Shown here: positions 19,683-27,692 of the stretch, piece by piece
Layout: the number at the start of each line of letters is the position of its first letter
How positions within the stretch are numbered: the first letter of the stretch is position 1
NCBI GenBank assembly: GCA_947457255.1
Contig: CANGUZ010000006.1
Location: 1-59,503, forward strand
Reading direction: 5' to 3'
From: Flavobacteriaceae bacterium
Lineage (GTDB): Bacteria > Bacteroidota > Bacteroidia > Flavobacteriales > Flavobacteriaceae
DNA length: 59,503 bases
Made by a program: the position numbers and the translations under genes
Notes under the pieces: model-generated
Databases searched by the model: none
The model's input: only the letters and a program-made list of their open reading frames with translations
Told to the model about the DNA's origin: nothing

Positions 19683-21626
19683 ATGCAATTCAAACACCCT
19701 GAAATTCTCTATTTCCTATTTTTACTGGTAATACCAATTTTGGTTCATTTGTTTCAGTTGCGCCGTTTTAAAAAAGAATACTTTACAAATGTTCGAATAC
19801 TAAAAGAACTTTCTATTCAAACCCGAAAAAGTTCTCAAATAAAAAAATGGCTACTATTAGCAACACGTTTGTTATTATTAGCGTGTATTATTTTAGCTTT
19901 TGCTCAACCCTTTTTTAAGGCAAAAGACAGCAACAGCAGCACAAATGAAATGTATATTGTTTTAGACAATTCATTCAGTATGCAGGCCAAAGGACAAAAA
20001 GGAGAATTATTGAAAAGAGCAGTCGAAGATTTACTAGAACACGCTCCAGAAAATCAAAATTTTTCATTGATAACCAATTCAGAAACCTTTTGGAATACAG
20101 ATATCAAATCGATGCGATCTGAGTTGCAAAACTTAAAATACAGTCCGTTACCTTTTCAATTAGAAAGTGCGATGGCAAAAATAAAGTCGCATAAATCTGC
20201 TTTTAATAAAGACGTTATTATAATTTCAGATGTTGTTGGTTTGGAACAAAAGCAACTAAAAAGCATTAGTAAAGATTTAAATACTTTATTTATTGTTCCA
20301 AAAGCAGAACAAAAAAACAATATTGCAGTTGATAGCGTTTATATCAAACAAACTTTAGATGATTTTTATGAAATTGCTATAAAATTATCAGGCTACGGAG
20401 AAGATTTTGAATCAATTCCAATAGCGTTATACAACAAAGAAAAACTCATTGCAAAAACTTTAGTTCCATTAGAATCGAAACAAAAAACCATCAATTTCAC
20501 TATTCCAAAGGAAGATTTTCACGGTTATGTTGCTATTACTGATAATGCTTTGCAATATGACAACAAGTTGTTTTTCAGTATTTCAAAGCCTAAAAAAATA
20601 GCTGTTTTAAGTATCGGAGATTATGAAAAAAGTAATTTCTTATCACGAATTTACACCAAAGACGAATTTAACTATAACAACTTTACTTCAGAAAGTTTAG
20701 ATTATAATATTCTAGAAAATCAAGATGCTATAGTTCTTAACGAGCTCAAAGAAATTCCGCAAGCATTACAAACTACATTAAAATCATTTGTTGAAAAAGG
20801 AGGCAATTTGATATTTATTCCATCAAACGAAAGTTCAACCTCAAATGTAAATACTGTCCTATCTAATTTTGGAAAAATACAATTCAAATCATTACAAAAC
20901 TCAGAAAAACTGGTTACAAAAATTGCTTTTAACAATCCGTTATACCAATCGGTTTTTGAGAAGCAAATTGCCAATTTTCAATATCCAAACACAAAATTTT
21001 CTTTTCAGATTGATAGTTCAAACCCAGCCATTTTAAGTTTTGAAGATCAAAGTGTTTTCCTGACGGCATTGCCCAATCAGTTATCGTCAGTTTATATTTT
21101 TACAGCAGCAATAAATAAATCGAACTCTAATTTTCAGAATTCTCCTTTAATTGTGCCTACCTTTTACAACATGGCACAAAGTACTTCTAAAACAGGAGTT
21201 TCTTCTTTAATTATAGGAGAAAAAAATCCAATTTTAGTTGATGCTTCATTGGCTAAAGATGAAATTGTAAATGTAAAAAGCAATACAAAAACATCTACTG
21301 AAGAAAAATTTATTCCTATTCAACAAATCTTAAATAATAAAGTAAAAATTACGTGTAATGATTATCCTGAAATAGCAGGTAATTTTGGAGTTTATAAAAA
21401 GGAAGAAATACTTAAAAATATAAGCTTTAATTACAACCGTACCGAAAGTAATTTAGCCACAGCAAATGAAAATTTATTGTCTGAATATAAAATTATTAAT
21501 TCTATAGAAACTGTTTTCGAAACCATACAACAAGATCGCACCAATACCGAAATATGGAAATGGTTTGTTATTTTAACTTTACTGTTTTTAGTTAGCGAAG
21601 TATTCATACAAAAATTCGTAAAATGA
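19683..21626 (+). CDS. BatA-like membrane protein with von Willebrand A domain
   Basis: Protein of 647 residues. It starts with the BatA double-transmembrane module (helices at about 7-24 and 58-76 around a basic linker). A vWA-like domain follows with IVLDNSFSMQ, close to the MIDAS DxSxS motif, though the third Ser position is kept while other ligands are not clear. The long middle part (about 200-620) is probably periplasmic, and a last helix is at about 626-643. Bat proteins are linked to aerotolerance and MoxR systems in Bacteroidota. It overlaps the downstream dihydroorotase homologue by ATGA, so translation is probably coupled. Confidence 0.82.
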   Translation: MQFKHPEILYFLFLLVIPILVHLFQLRRFKKEYFTNVRILKELSIQTRKSSQIKKWLLLATRLLLLACIILAFAQPFFKAKDSNSSTNEMYIVLDNSFSMQAKGQKGELLKRAVEDLLEHAPENQNFSLITNSETFWNTDIKSMRSELQNLKYSPLPFQLESAMAKIKSHKSAFNKDVIIISDVVGLEQKQLKSISKDLNTLFIVPKAEQKNNIAVDSVYIKQTLDDFYEIAIKLSGYGEDFESIPIALYNKEKLIAKTLVPLESKQKTINFTIPKEDFHGYVAITDNALQYDNKLFFSISKPKKIAVLSIGDYEKSNFLSRIYTKDEFNYNNFTSESLDYNILENQDAIVLNELKEIPQALQTTLKSFVEKGGNLIFIPSNESSTSNVNTVLSNFGKIQFKSLQNSEKLVTKIAFNNPLYQSVFEKQIANFQYPNTKFSFQIDSSNPAILSFEDQSVFLTALPNQLSSVYIFTAAINKSNSNFQNSPLIVPTFYNMAQSTSKTGVSSLIIGEKNPILVDASLAKDEIVNVKSNTKTSTEEKFIPIQQILNNKVKITCNDYPEIAGNFGVYKKEEILKNISFNYNRTESNLATANENLLSEYKIINSIETVFETIQQDRTNTEIWKWFVILTLLFLVSEVFIQKFVK

Positions 21627-22876
21627 AAATTATAATTAGAACTGCTAAAATTATAAATCCGAAAAGCACCTATCACAACAAAGTTGTCGATATAAAAATT
21701 GATGGAGAAACGATAACTGAAATTGGAGAAAAGCTGGAACAAACAGCCGATTTTCAAGAAATAAAATTAGATAATCTTCATGTTTCTGAAGGTTGGTTTG
21801 ACTCTAGTGTTTCTTTAGGAGAGCCAGGATTTGAAGAACGAGAAACCATTGCAAACGGGTTGAATGTTGCTGCAAAAAGTGGTTTCACTGCAATTGCCCT
21901 ACAACCCAACTCCTACCCGATTATTGATAATCAATCTCAAATTAATTTTGTAAAGGCAAAAGCTCAAGAATTTGCTACAGAATTATATCCAATAGGTGCT
22001 TTAACTGCAGCAAGTTCAGGAAAAGATTTAGCTGAATTGTTTGATATGAAAAATGCAGGTGCAATCGCTTTTGGAGATTACAACAAAAATACAAACAATC
22101 CGAATTTACTAAAAATTGCGCTACAATACACTCAAGATTTTAATGGATTAGTAATTTCATTTTCTCAAAATACAGAAATAAAAGGAAACGGAGTTGTTAA
22201 TGAAGGTATAGTTTCGACGCGATTAGGATTAAAAGGTATTCCTGAAATGGCAGAAGAGATAGAAATAGCCCGAAACCTATTTTTATTAGAATATACCGGA
22301 GGCAAATTACATATTCCTACTATTTCCACTGCAAAATCAGTACAACTTATTAAAGAAGCAAAAGTAAAAGGATTAGATGTAACTTGTAGCGTAGCAGTGC
22401 ATCAATTGGTTTTAACAGATGAAGCTTTAGAAGAATTTGATTCGAGATACAAAGTTACCCCACCATTGCGAACAGAAAACGATAGACAGGCATTACTAAA
22501 TGGAGTAATTGATGGAACGATTGACTTGATAACATCAGACCATAATCCTATAGATATTGAACATAAAAAAATGGAATTTGATTTGGCAAAAAACGGAACT
22601 ATTGGATTAGAAAGCACTTTTGGAGCTTTAAACACTTTCTTGCCGTTAGAAACAATCATACAAAAATTGACCGAGAAAAAATCAAGATTTGGCATTGAAA
22701 ATCATACAATTGATAAAGGCCAAAAAGCAAACATTACGCTTTTTTCTCCTGAAGGAAATTGGACATTTGAAAAGGAAAACATCTTATCGAAATCTAAAAA
22801 TTCCGCTTTTTTAGGTGCAAAAATGAAAGGGAAAGTATATGGAATTTACAATAAAGGAAAATTAATATTAGCATAA
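21623..22876 (+). CDS. Dihydroorotase homologue lacking metal ligands (probably non-catalytic)
   Basis: Amidohydrolase of 417 residues, type I dihydroorotase layout (PGFEERETI after strand 1, ISTAKSVQLIKEAK, VAVHQLVLTDEAL, LITSDHNPID near the end). The catalytic HxH of DMHVHLREPG reads DSSVSLGEPG at 60-69, so both His (positions 62 and 64) are Ser and the substrate Arg is Gly66. The His of the HxSTAE segment is also lost (PTISTAK). Only the final Asp is kept. It resembles the inactive PyrC'-type partners that scaffold aspartate transcarbamoylase in some bacteria; that role is inference. It overlaps the BatA-like gene by four bases. Confidence 0.85.
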   Translation: MKIIIRTAKIINPKSTYHNKVVDIKIDGETITEIGEKLEQTADFQEIKLDNLHVSEGWFDSSVSLGEPGFEERETIANGLNVAAKSGFTAIALQPNSYPIIDNQSQINFVKAKAQEFATELYPIGALTAASSGKDLAELFDMKNAGAIAFGDYNKNTNNPNLLKIALQYTQDFNGLVISFSQNTEIKGNGVVNEGIVSTRLGLKGIPEMAEEIEIARNLFLLEYTGGKLHIPTISTAKSVQLIKEAKVKGLDVTCSVAVHQLVLTDEALEEFDSRYKVTPPLRTENDRQALLNGVIDGTIDLITSDHNPIDIEHKKMEFDLAKNGTIGLESTFGALNTFLPLETIIQKLTEKKSRFGIENHTIDKGQKANITLFSPEGNWTFEKENILSKSKNSAFLGAKMKGKVYGIYNKGKLILA

Positions 22877-23251
22877 ATAAACACTTTGTAAGCTTTGTGG
22901 TAAAAAAACTTTAAACACAAAGCACACTAGGAAGGCATCAAGAACACTAATTATTAAAACTAAACAAACACTTTGTGAACTTAGCGTAAAACCTTTGCGA
23001 ACTTTGTGGTTAAAAAAACAAAAATTTAAACACAAAGCGCACAAAGAAGGCACAAAGAACACTAATTATTAAAACTAAACAAACACTTTGTGAACTTAGC
23101 GTAAAACCTTTGCGAACTTTGTGGTTAAAAAAACAAAAATTTAAACACAAAGCACAAAAAGAAGGCACAAAGAACACTAATTATTAAAACTAAACAAACA
23201 CTTTGTGAACTTAGCGTAAAACCTTTGCGAACTTTGTGGTTAAACAAATAA
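22876..23251. repeat. 115-bp tandem repeat, about 3.3 copies
   Basis: The word AGAACACTAATTATTAAAAC starts at 22941, 23056 and 23171, a constant period of 115 bases. Copies two and three are almost identical and the first is partly diverged. Each unit holds CTTTGTGAACTTAGCG...CTTTGCGAACTTTGTGG and, inverted, AAACACAAAGCGCACAAAG, so each can fold into imperfect hairpins. It fills the whole space between the dihydroorotase homologue and the small membrane gene and ends three bases before the latter's ATG. Confidence 0.92.
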
Positions 23252-23253
23252 AA

Positions 23254-23580
23254 ATGGAAAACAATAAAATTGAAGAAGGAAAAACTGCTGCCATAACCAG
23301 TTACATACTAATTATTGGCGTACTGATTGCTATGTCTATGAATTCTGAAAATAAAAGTCCTTTTGCTTCTTTTCATATCAGGCAAGCATTAGGGTTGTCT
23401 ATAACGTTTATTTCACTCGGACTTATAATTAGTAATTTCGATAGTATAATGATATCTGCAACTATGTGGATTTTCGTTTCGGTTTTATGGACTTATGGCA
23501 TTTTTAGCGCTATAAAAGGCGAAACAAAACCGTTGCCCTTGTTGGGTGAATTCTTTCAAAAAGCCTTTAAAAGTATTTAA
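23254..23580 (+). CDS. Small membrane protein, DUF4870/Tic20-like
   Basis: Protein of 108 residues from the ATG at 23254; a GTG-initiated extension to 23236 lies inside the repeat and is rejected. It has three or four hydrophobic helices and the motif PFASFHIRQALGLS, which is typical of small DUF4870/Tic20-like membrane proteins of unknown role in bacteria. Two bases separate it from the esterase gene, so the pair is an operon. Its upstream region is entirely tandem repeat, so any promoter would be inside or before the repeat. Confidence 0.75.
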   Translation: MENNKIEEGKTAAITSYILIIGVLIAMSMNSENKSPFASFHIRQALGLSITFISLGLIISNFDSIMISATMWIFVSVLWTYGIFSAIKGETKPLPLLGEFFQKAFKSI

Positions 23581-23582
23581 TT

Positions 23583-24230
23583 ATGAATTTATCTTTACAT
23601 CATCTTGTTAGAGAACCTAAAATAAAATTAGAAAAAAATCCTCTATTGTTATTGCTTCACGGATATGGCAGCAACGAAGAAGATTTGTTTTCATTTGCAG
23701 CTGAATTACCTGATTATTATTATGTCATTTCAGCTCGAGCACCTTACAGTCTTCAATATGGAAGCTATGCTTGGTATGCCATAAATTTTGATGCTGATGA
23801 AAATAAATTTTCAGATCATGACCAAGCACGAACTTCACGAGATCTAATTAGTACTTTTATTGATGAGCTAATCACTAATTATCCTATTGACCCGAATAAC
23901 GTAACACTTATTGGGTTTAGCCAAGGAAGTATTTTAAGTTATGCTGTAGCCTTATCTTATCCAGAGAAAATACAACGAGTGGTAGCAATGAGTGGTTATT
24001 TAAATTTAGATATTGCAACTGAAAATTATAAAAACAATAACTTTTCTAATCTTAAGATATTTGCTTCACATGGCACGGTAGATCAAGTGATTCCCGTAGA
24101 ATGGGCCAGAAAAGCAAAACCTATTTTAGAGCATTTAGGAATTAAATGTGTATATAAAGAATATCCTGTAGGTCACGGCGTTTCACCTCAAAATTTTTAT
24201 GATTTTAAAAATTGGCTGCTTGAAAAATAA
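23583..24230 (+). CDS. Alpha/beta-hydrolase esterase (phospholipase/carboxylesterase family)
   Basis: Serine hydrolase of 215 residues without a signal peptide. The catalytic triad is visible: Ser113 in GFSQG, Asp167 in SHGTVDQVIP and His198 in PVGHGVSP. The oxyanion strand is LLLLLHGYGSNEEDL. The size and motif order fit the carboxylesterase/acyl-protein thioesterase-like family (YpfH/EstB type); the substrate is unknown. It follows the small membrane gene by two bases and converges with the gene at 24256. Confidence 0.9.
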   Translation: MNLSLHHLVREPKIKLEKNPLLLLLHGYGSNEEDLFSFAAELPDYYYVISARAPYSLQYGSYAWYAINFDADENKFSDHDQARTSRDLISTFIDELITNYPIDPNNVTLIGFSQGSILSYAVALSYPEKIQRVVAMSGYLNLDIATENYKNNNFSNLKIFASHGTVDQVIPVEWARKAKPILEHLGIKCVYKEYPVGHGVSPQNFYDFKNWLLEK

Positions 24231-24255
24231 TTTTCAGTGTTTACTCTACTGTGAA

Positions 24256-24756
24256 CTATTTCTGATACAATAGTGTTTGAAAGTTCTCAAAAGAAACTGT
24301 TTCATCATCATTAATGAAGTATTTAATTAAGGCTTCGCCCCAAAAATCGCCATCACTATAGTCCGCTATAATCCATCGGTGGTTTAGAATTTTGACTTTA
24401 TTAATGATAAATTTTTGTTCTCCTATTTTATCCATACCTATGTAAGGGTTTCCAGCGGGGTTTTCGTTTGCATCCATCAACTTTTCTTTCACAAAAGGGA
24501 TTAATTTCTCATATGCAATAAACTTTTCAGCATTAGCATTGTCAAAATAGTTTTGCGCATTTTCATTATTTTCTAAAGAAAAATAATTGGCATCATTTAA
24601 TTTTGATATAACTATATTTAAGCTATCTTTTAATTTAGCATTCGATACTTTAAATCGAGTTTCCTCAGAAGTAGCTTTCTTGCTGTAATACATATAAGTA
24701 AATATATTCATTAAAACAGCTAAAATTAAAAGGTAAAGAAAAAAGGATTTTTTCAT
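24256..24756 (-). CDS. Membrane-anchored protein, unknown function
   Basis: Protein of 166 residues with one N-terminal hydrophobic helix (about 5-22) that works as an uncleaved anchor or signal, a helical middle rich in Asn/Glu, and a C-terminal beta part (KVKILNHRWIIADYSDGDFWGEALIKY is one stretch; key words IIADYSDG and FWGE). I do not recognise the family. It lies 12 bases after the PhnP-like hydrolase gene and is probably cotranscribed with it. Confidence 0.65.
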   Translation of the reverse strand: MKKSFFLYLLILAVLMNIFTYMYYSKKATSEETRFKVSNAKLKDSLNIVISKLNDANYFSLENNENAQNYFDNANAEKFIAYEKLIPFVKEKLMDANENPAGNPYIGMDKIGEQKFIINKVKILNHRWIIADYSDGDFWGEALIKYFINDDETVSFENFQTLLYQK

Positions 24757-24768
24757 TGTATAAATTGT

Positions 24769-25533
24769 TTAAATATTAATTTCTAAATTATCATAAGCTA
24801 AAAAAACATTTTCAGGCAATTGCTTCTGAATGTCTTCATGAAATCCGAAAACATGACTAATATGAGTTAAATAGGCTTTCTCGGGTTGTATTTCTTCAAT
24901 AAATTGTAAAGCTTCTTCTAAATTAAAATGTGTTTTATGTGGTTCTTCTCGTAATGCATTTACCACTAAAATTTTTAAGCCTTTTAGTTTAGACATTTCA
25001 GAATCATCAATAGTTTTTACATCTGTTAAATAGGCAAAATCATCAATTCTATACCCAAAAACCTGAAGACTTCCGTGATAAACATTAATCGGAATTGCTA
25101 CTTTATTACCTACAGGAAAAGGACAATCATTTACTACTTCATGGCAACTTACACTTGGAGAACCTGGATATCTATTTTCGGTTTCAAAAACATAATCGAA
25201 TCTTCTCTTTAGATTTTCGATAACTCTTTGATGTGCATATATTGGAATTTCACCTTGCCTGAAATTAAATGGTCGAATATCGTCTAATCCTGCTGTATGA
25301 TCTGAATGTTCATGAGTATATAAGATTCCATCAATTTTTTGACAATTTGAAACCAACATTTGTTGTCTAAAATCAGGACCACAATCGATTATAAATGAAA
25401 AATGATCCCAAGAAATCCAAACTGAAACCCGAAGTCTTTTATCTTTAGTGTCTAGGCTTTTGCAAACAGAATGACTGCTTCCAATTACTGGAATACCTTG
25501 AGAAGTACCTGTTCCTAAAAAATAGATTTTCAA
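24769..25533 (-). CDS. MBL-fold hydrolase, PhnP-like
   Basis: Metallo-beta-lactamase-fold phosphodiesterase-like protein. FLGTGTSQGIP at the N-terminus and THEHSDHTAGLDDIRPF are typical of the PhnP group, whose known member cleaves ribose 1,2-cyclic phosphate 5-phosphate. IDCGPDFR and TDVKTIDD carry further metal ligands. The TTG at 25533 is preferred (protein starts MKIYFLGTG, 254 residues) because the homology starts there; an ATG at 25572 would add 13 residues and run up to the opposing promoter. There is no phn operon nearby, so the substrate is open. Confidence 0.85.
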   Translation of the reverse strand: MKIYFLGTGTSQGIPVIGSSHSVCKSLDTKDKRLRVSVWISWDHFSFIIDCGPDFRQQMLVSNCQKIDGILYTHEHSDHTAGLDDIRPFNFRQGEIPIYAHQRVIENLKRRFDYVFETENRYPGSPSVSCHEVVNDCPFPVGNKVAIPINVYHGSLQVFGYRIDDFAYLTDVKTIDDSEMSKLKGLKILVVNALREEPHKTHFNLEEALQFIEEIQPEKAYLTHISHVFGFHEDIQKQLPENVFLAYDNLEINI

Positions 25534-25572
25534 GTTCGTTAAATTTTTTACAAAAATAGCATTATTTACCAT

Positions 25573-25600
25573 TTGTTAAAATTCAATTTTGTTAACTTTG
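25573..25600 (+). promoter_or_regulatory. Flavobacterial promoter, TTG-N17-TAACTTTG
   Basis: TTG at 25573-25575 and TAACTTTG at 25593-25600 are separated by exactly 17 bases, a full match to the Bacteroidota consensus TTG-N17-23-TAnnTTTG. The ATG of the conserved unknown gene is 24 bases downstream. It is the best promoter match found in the window. Confidence 0.75.
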
Positions 25601-25623
25601 TCCTATATCCTCTATAAATACAA

Positions 25624-27084
25624 ATGGAAAAAGCAATAAAATTAAAAGGTGACAAAGTAATTGAGCAAATCCCTTCTATAAAAGATAAAGCCCTTCGAAT
25701 TAATTTGAATGAAAATATCTACGGAACCTTTGCAGAGATTGGTGCCGGTCAAGAAACGGTTCGTCATTTTTTTAGATCGGGAGGATCTTCTGGAACTATT
25801 GCAAAAGCAATGTCGGCCTATGACAAAGATTTTAGTGATTCTATTTATGGTATTGAAGAAGATGGTAGGTATGTGACAGAAAGTCGACTCAAAAAAATGC
25901 TTACTTTAGAAACTAACTTGATTGAAAAACGTTTAAATAGAGACAAACATCCACATAAAATGTTTTTTAGTTATGCAAATACTGTTGCCACTATAGATTT
26001 TGCAAAACAGTTTAAGGGTCATGGTTGGGTAGGAATTCGTTATCAAATTGAACCAGGAGAAGATTATAATGACATCATTATTCACATTCGATTTAAGGAA
26101 ACTGATGCTAGACTGCAACAAGAAACTTTAGGAATTCTTGGTGTAAACTTAATTTATGGCGCCTATTATAAACATGACAATCCAAAAAAATTATTGCGTT
26201 ATTTGTATGATCATTTAGACAAAGACCAATTAGAGATTGATACTATAAACTTTTCAGGACCACGTTTTGCAGATGTAGATAATAGATTGATGAGTTTGCA
26301 ATTGGTAAAAAATGGAATGACCGATGCGGTAATGTTTAATCCTGAAGGGAAAAATATACTACCTGCCTCTATTCTTTACAAAAAAAACTTATTGGCTTTA
26401 AGAGGGAGTTTCCGTCCCGTTACAAGCGTAAATATGGATATGTATGAGAGATCTTTAAAGATGTTTCTTGAAGAAAGTAAGGTAGTAAAAGAAAATACTT
26501 TAGTGATTTTTGAAATCACATTATCTAATTTACGTTCAGAAGGAGAAATTGATGAAAGAGATTTTATGGATAGAGCGGAATTGCTTTGTTCATTAGGTCA
26601 AACGGTAATGATTTCAAACTTTCAAGAGTATTATAAAGTAGTAGAATATTTTTCTAATTATACCAAAGCAAGAATGGGTTTGGCAATGGGAGTAAATAAC
26701 TTGATTGATATTTTTGACGAAAAATATTATCGTCACCTTAGCGGAGGAATTTTAGAAGCTTTTGGTAAATTATTTTACCGAGATTTAAAAGTATTTTTAT
26801 ATCCTATGATTGATGAAAATGGAGATATCATTACATCTGAAAATTTAAAAGTCCATCCAAGAATGAAAGAGTTGTACAAATTCTTTAAGTTTAACGGAAA
26901 AGTGATTGATATTGTTGATTACAACCCTAAATTTCTTAAAGTGTTTTCACGTGAAGTATTGAAAATGATTAACCAAGGAAAATTAGGTTGGGAAAAAATG
27001 CTGCCTCAAGGTGTTGCTGAACTTATTAAAAAAGATAGATTGTTTGGTTATGATCCTGATAAAGTTTTAGAAAAAAGTAACTAA
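25624..27084 (+). CDS. Conserved protein of unknown function (486 aa)
   Basis: Soluble-looking protein of 486 residues with no signal peptide, membrane segment or recognised catalytic motif. Notable segments are AEIGAGQETVRHFFRSGG near the start, DFSDSIYGIEEDGRYV, FAKQFKGHGWVGIRYQ and the C-terminal MLPQGVAELIKKDRLFGYD. From memory, relatives in Bacteroidota are sometimes named nicotinate-nucleotide adenylyltransferase or TonB-dependent receptor; neither fits, since no HxGH nucleotidyltransferase motif, plug or barrel is seen. It has its own strong promoter and its own terminator, so it is a single-gene unit, possibly well expressed. Confidence 0.75.
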   Translation: MEKAIKLKGDKVIEQIPSIKDKALRINLNENIYGTFAEIGAGQETVRHFFRSGGSSGTIAKAMSAYDKDFSDSIYGIEEDGRYVTESRLKKMLTLETNLIEKRLNRDKHPHKMFFSYANTVATIDFAKQFKGHGWVGIRYQIEPGEDYNDIIIHIRFKETDARLQQETLGILGVNLIYGAYYKHDNPKKLLRYLYDHLDKDQLEIDTINFSGPRFADVDNRLMSLQLVKNGMTDAVMFNPEGKNILPASILYKKNLLALRGSFRPVTSVNMDMYERSLKMFLEESKVVKENTLVIFEITLSNLRSEGEIDERDFMDRAELLCSLGQTVMISNFQEYYKVVEYFSNYTKARMGLAMGVNNLIDIFDEKYYRHLSGGILEAFGKLFYRDLKVFLYPMIDENGDIITSENLKVHPRMKELYKFFKFNGKVIDIVDYNPKFLKVFSREVLKMINQGKLGWEKMLPQGVAELIKKDRLFGYDPDKVLEKSN

Positions 27085-27099
27085 TTGTTTATTTTTAAG

Positions 27100-27135
27100 A
27101 CCTCCATTAACAAATTCTCAATGGAGGTTTTTTTT
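27100..27135 (+). terminator. Rho-independent terminator
   Basis: ACCTCCATT (27100-27108) pairs with AATGGAGGT (27120-27128) around an 11-base loop, followed by eight T. It lies 15 bases after the stop of the 486-residue unknown and just before the 3' end of bcp on the other strand. Confidence 0.88.
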
Positions 27136-27140
27136 GAATC

Positions 27141-27593
27141 TTATCCTAATATTTGAGCCGCATGTGCTTTTGTTTTTACATCTGAAATTACTTCTTCTAT
27201 AATTCCGTTTTCATCAATTATAAATGTGGTTCTATTAATTCCGTCATATTCCTTGCCCATAAACTTTTTAGGACCCCAAACTCCAAAAGCTTCAATTACT
27301 GATTTATCTTCATCGGCAAGTAAAGGAAAAGGGAAATCATATTTGTTTTTGAAATTCAATTGTGCTTTAGCATTATCAGCGCTCACACCAAGTAATGCGT
27401 AATTGTTTGCAGTAAATCTTTCAAAATTATCTCTTAAATCACAAGCTTCAGCTGTGCAACCTGGCGTATTTGCTTTAGGATAAAAGAAAACTACTAACTT
27501 TTTACCCTTATAATCTTCTAGTTTATGTGAATTTCCGTCTTGATCAATTCCTGAAAAATTTGGTGCTTTATCTCCTTTTTTAAGTGGTATCAT
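27141..27593 (-). CDS. bcp: Thioredoxin-dependent thiol peroxidase (peroxiredoxin Q/BCP)
   Basis: Peroxiredoxin of 150 residues that reduces hydroperoxides using thioredoxin. The peroxidatic Cys46 sits in TPGCTAEACDLRD, with a second Cys51 five residues on, the atypical two-Cys arrangement of the BCP group. FFYPKANTPG and the C-terminal GINRTTFIIDENGII are also family-typical. The start at 27593 (MIPLKKGDKAPNF) is preferred; the reading frame stays open to 27704, but that would overlap the divergent nth gene and add an unrelated basic segment. The intergenic space with nth is 99 bases. Confidence 0.92.
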   Translation of the reverse strand: MIPLKKGDKAPNFSGIDQDGNSHKLEDYKGKKLVVFFYPKANTPGCTAEACDLRDNFERFTANNYALLGVSADNAKAQLNFKNKYDFPFPLLADEDKSVIEAFGVWGPKKFMGKEYDGINRTTFIIDENGIIEEVISDVKTKAHAAQILG

Positions 27594-27641
27594 TATTCGT
27601 ATTTTTGAATTATTAAATTTATTATAATTGGTATTGATTTT

Positions 27642-27665
27642 TTGCAATTGACATTGCAATTGACT
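27642..27665. promoter_or_regulatory. Tandem 12-mer TTGCAATTGACA in the bcp/nth intergenic region
   Basis: TTGCAATTGACA (27642-27653) is followed directly by TTGCAATTGACT (27654-27665), each holding the palindrome CAATTG. The pair sits midway between the divergent starts of bcp and nth, where an operator for a shared regulator would be expected. No regulator can be named. Confidence 0.35.
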
Positions 27666-27692
27666 TATTTTACGTCTCAAAAATAAACTAAA

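Noticed and set aside
22868..23062. 64-residue - strand reading frame in the repeat region
   Set aside because: It is formed only by the tandem repeat and shows no protein-like features.
22876..23251. CRISPR-like array
   Set aside because: The period is 115 bases, the whole unit is repeated without variable spacers, and no cas gene is near. It is a plain tandem repeat.
23236..23253. GTG start upstream of the small membrane protein
   Set aside because: The extra six codons are made of repeat sequence; the ATG at 23254 fits the family better.
25624..27084. Nicotinate-nucleotide adenylyltransferase or TonB receptor assignment
   Set aside because: Neither an HxGH nucleotidyltransferase motif nor a signal peptide, plug or barrel is present.
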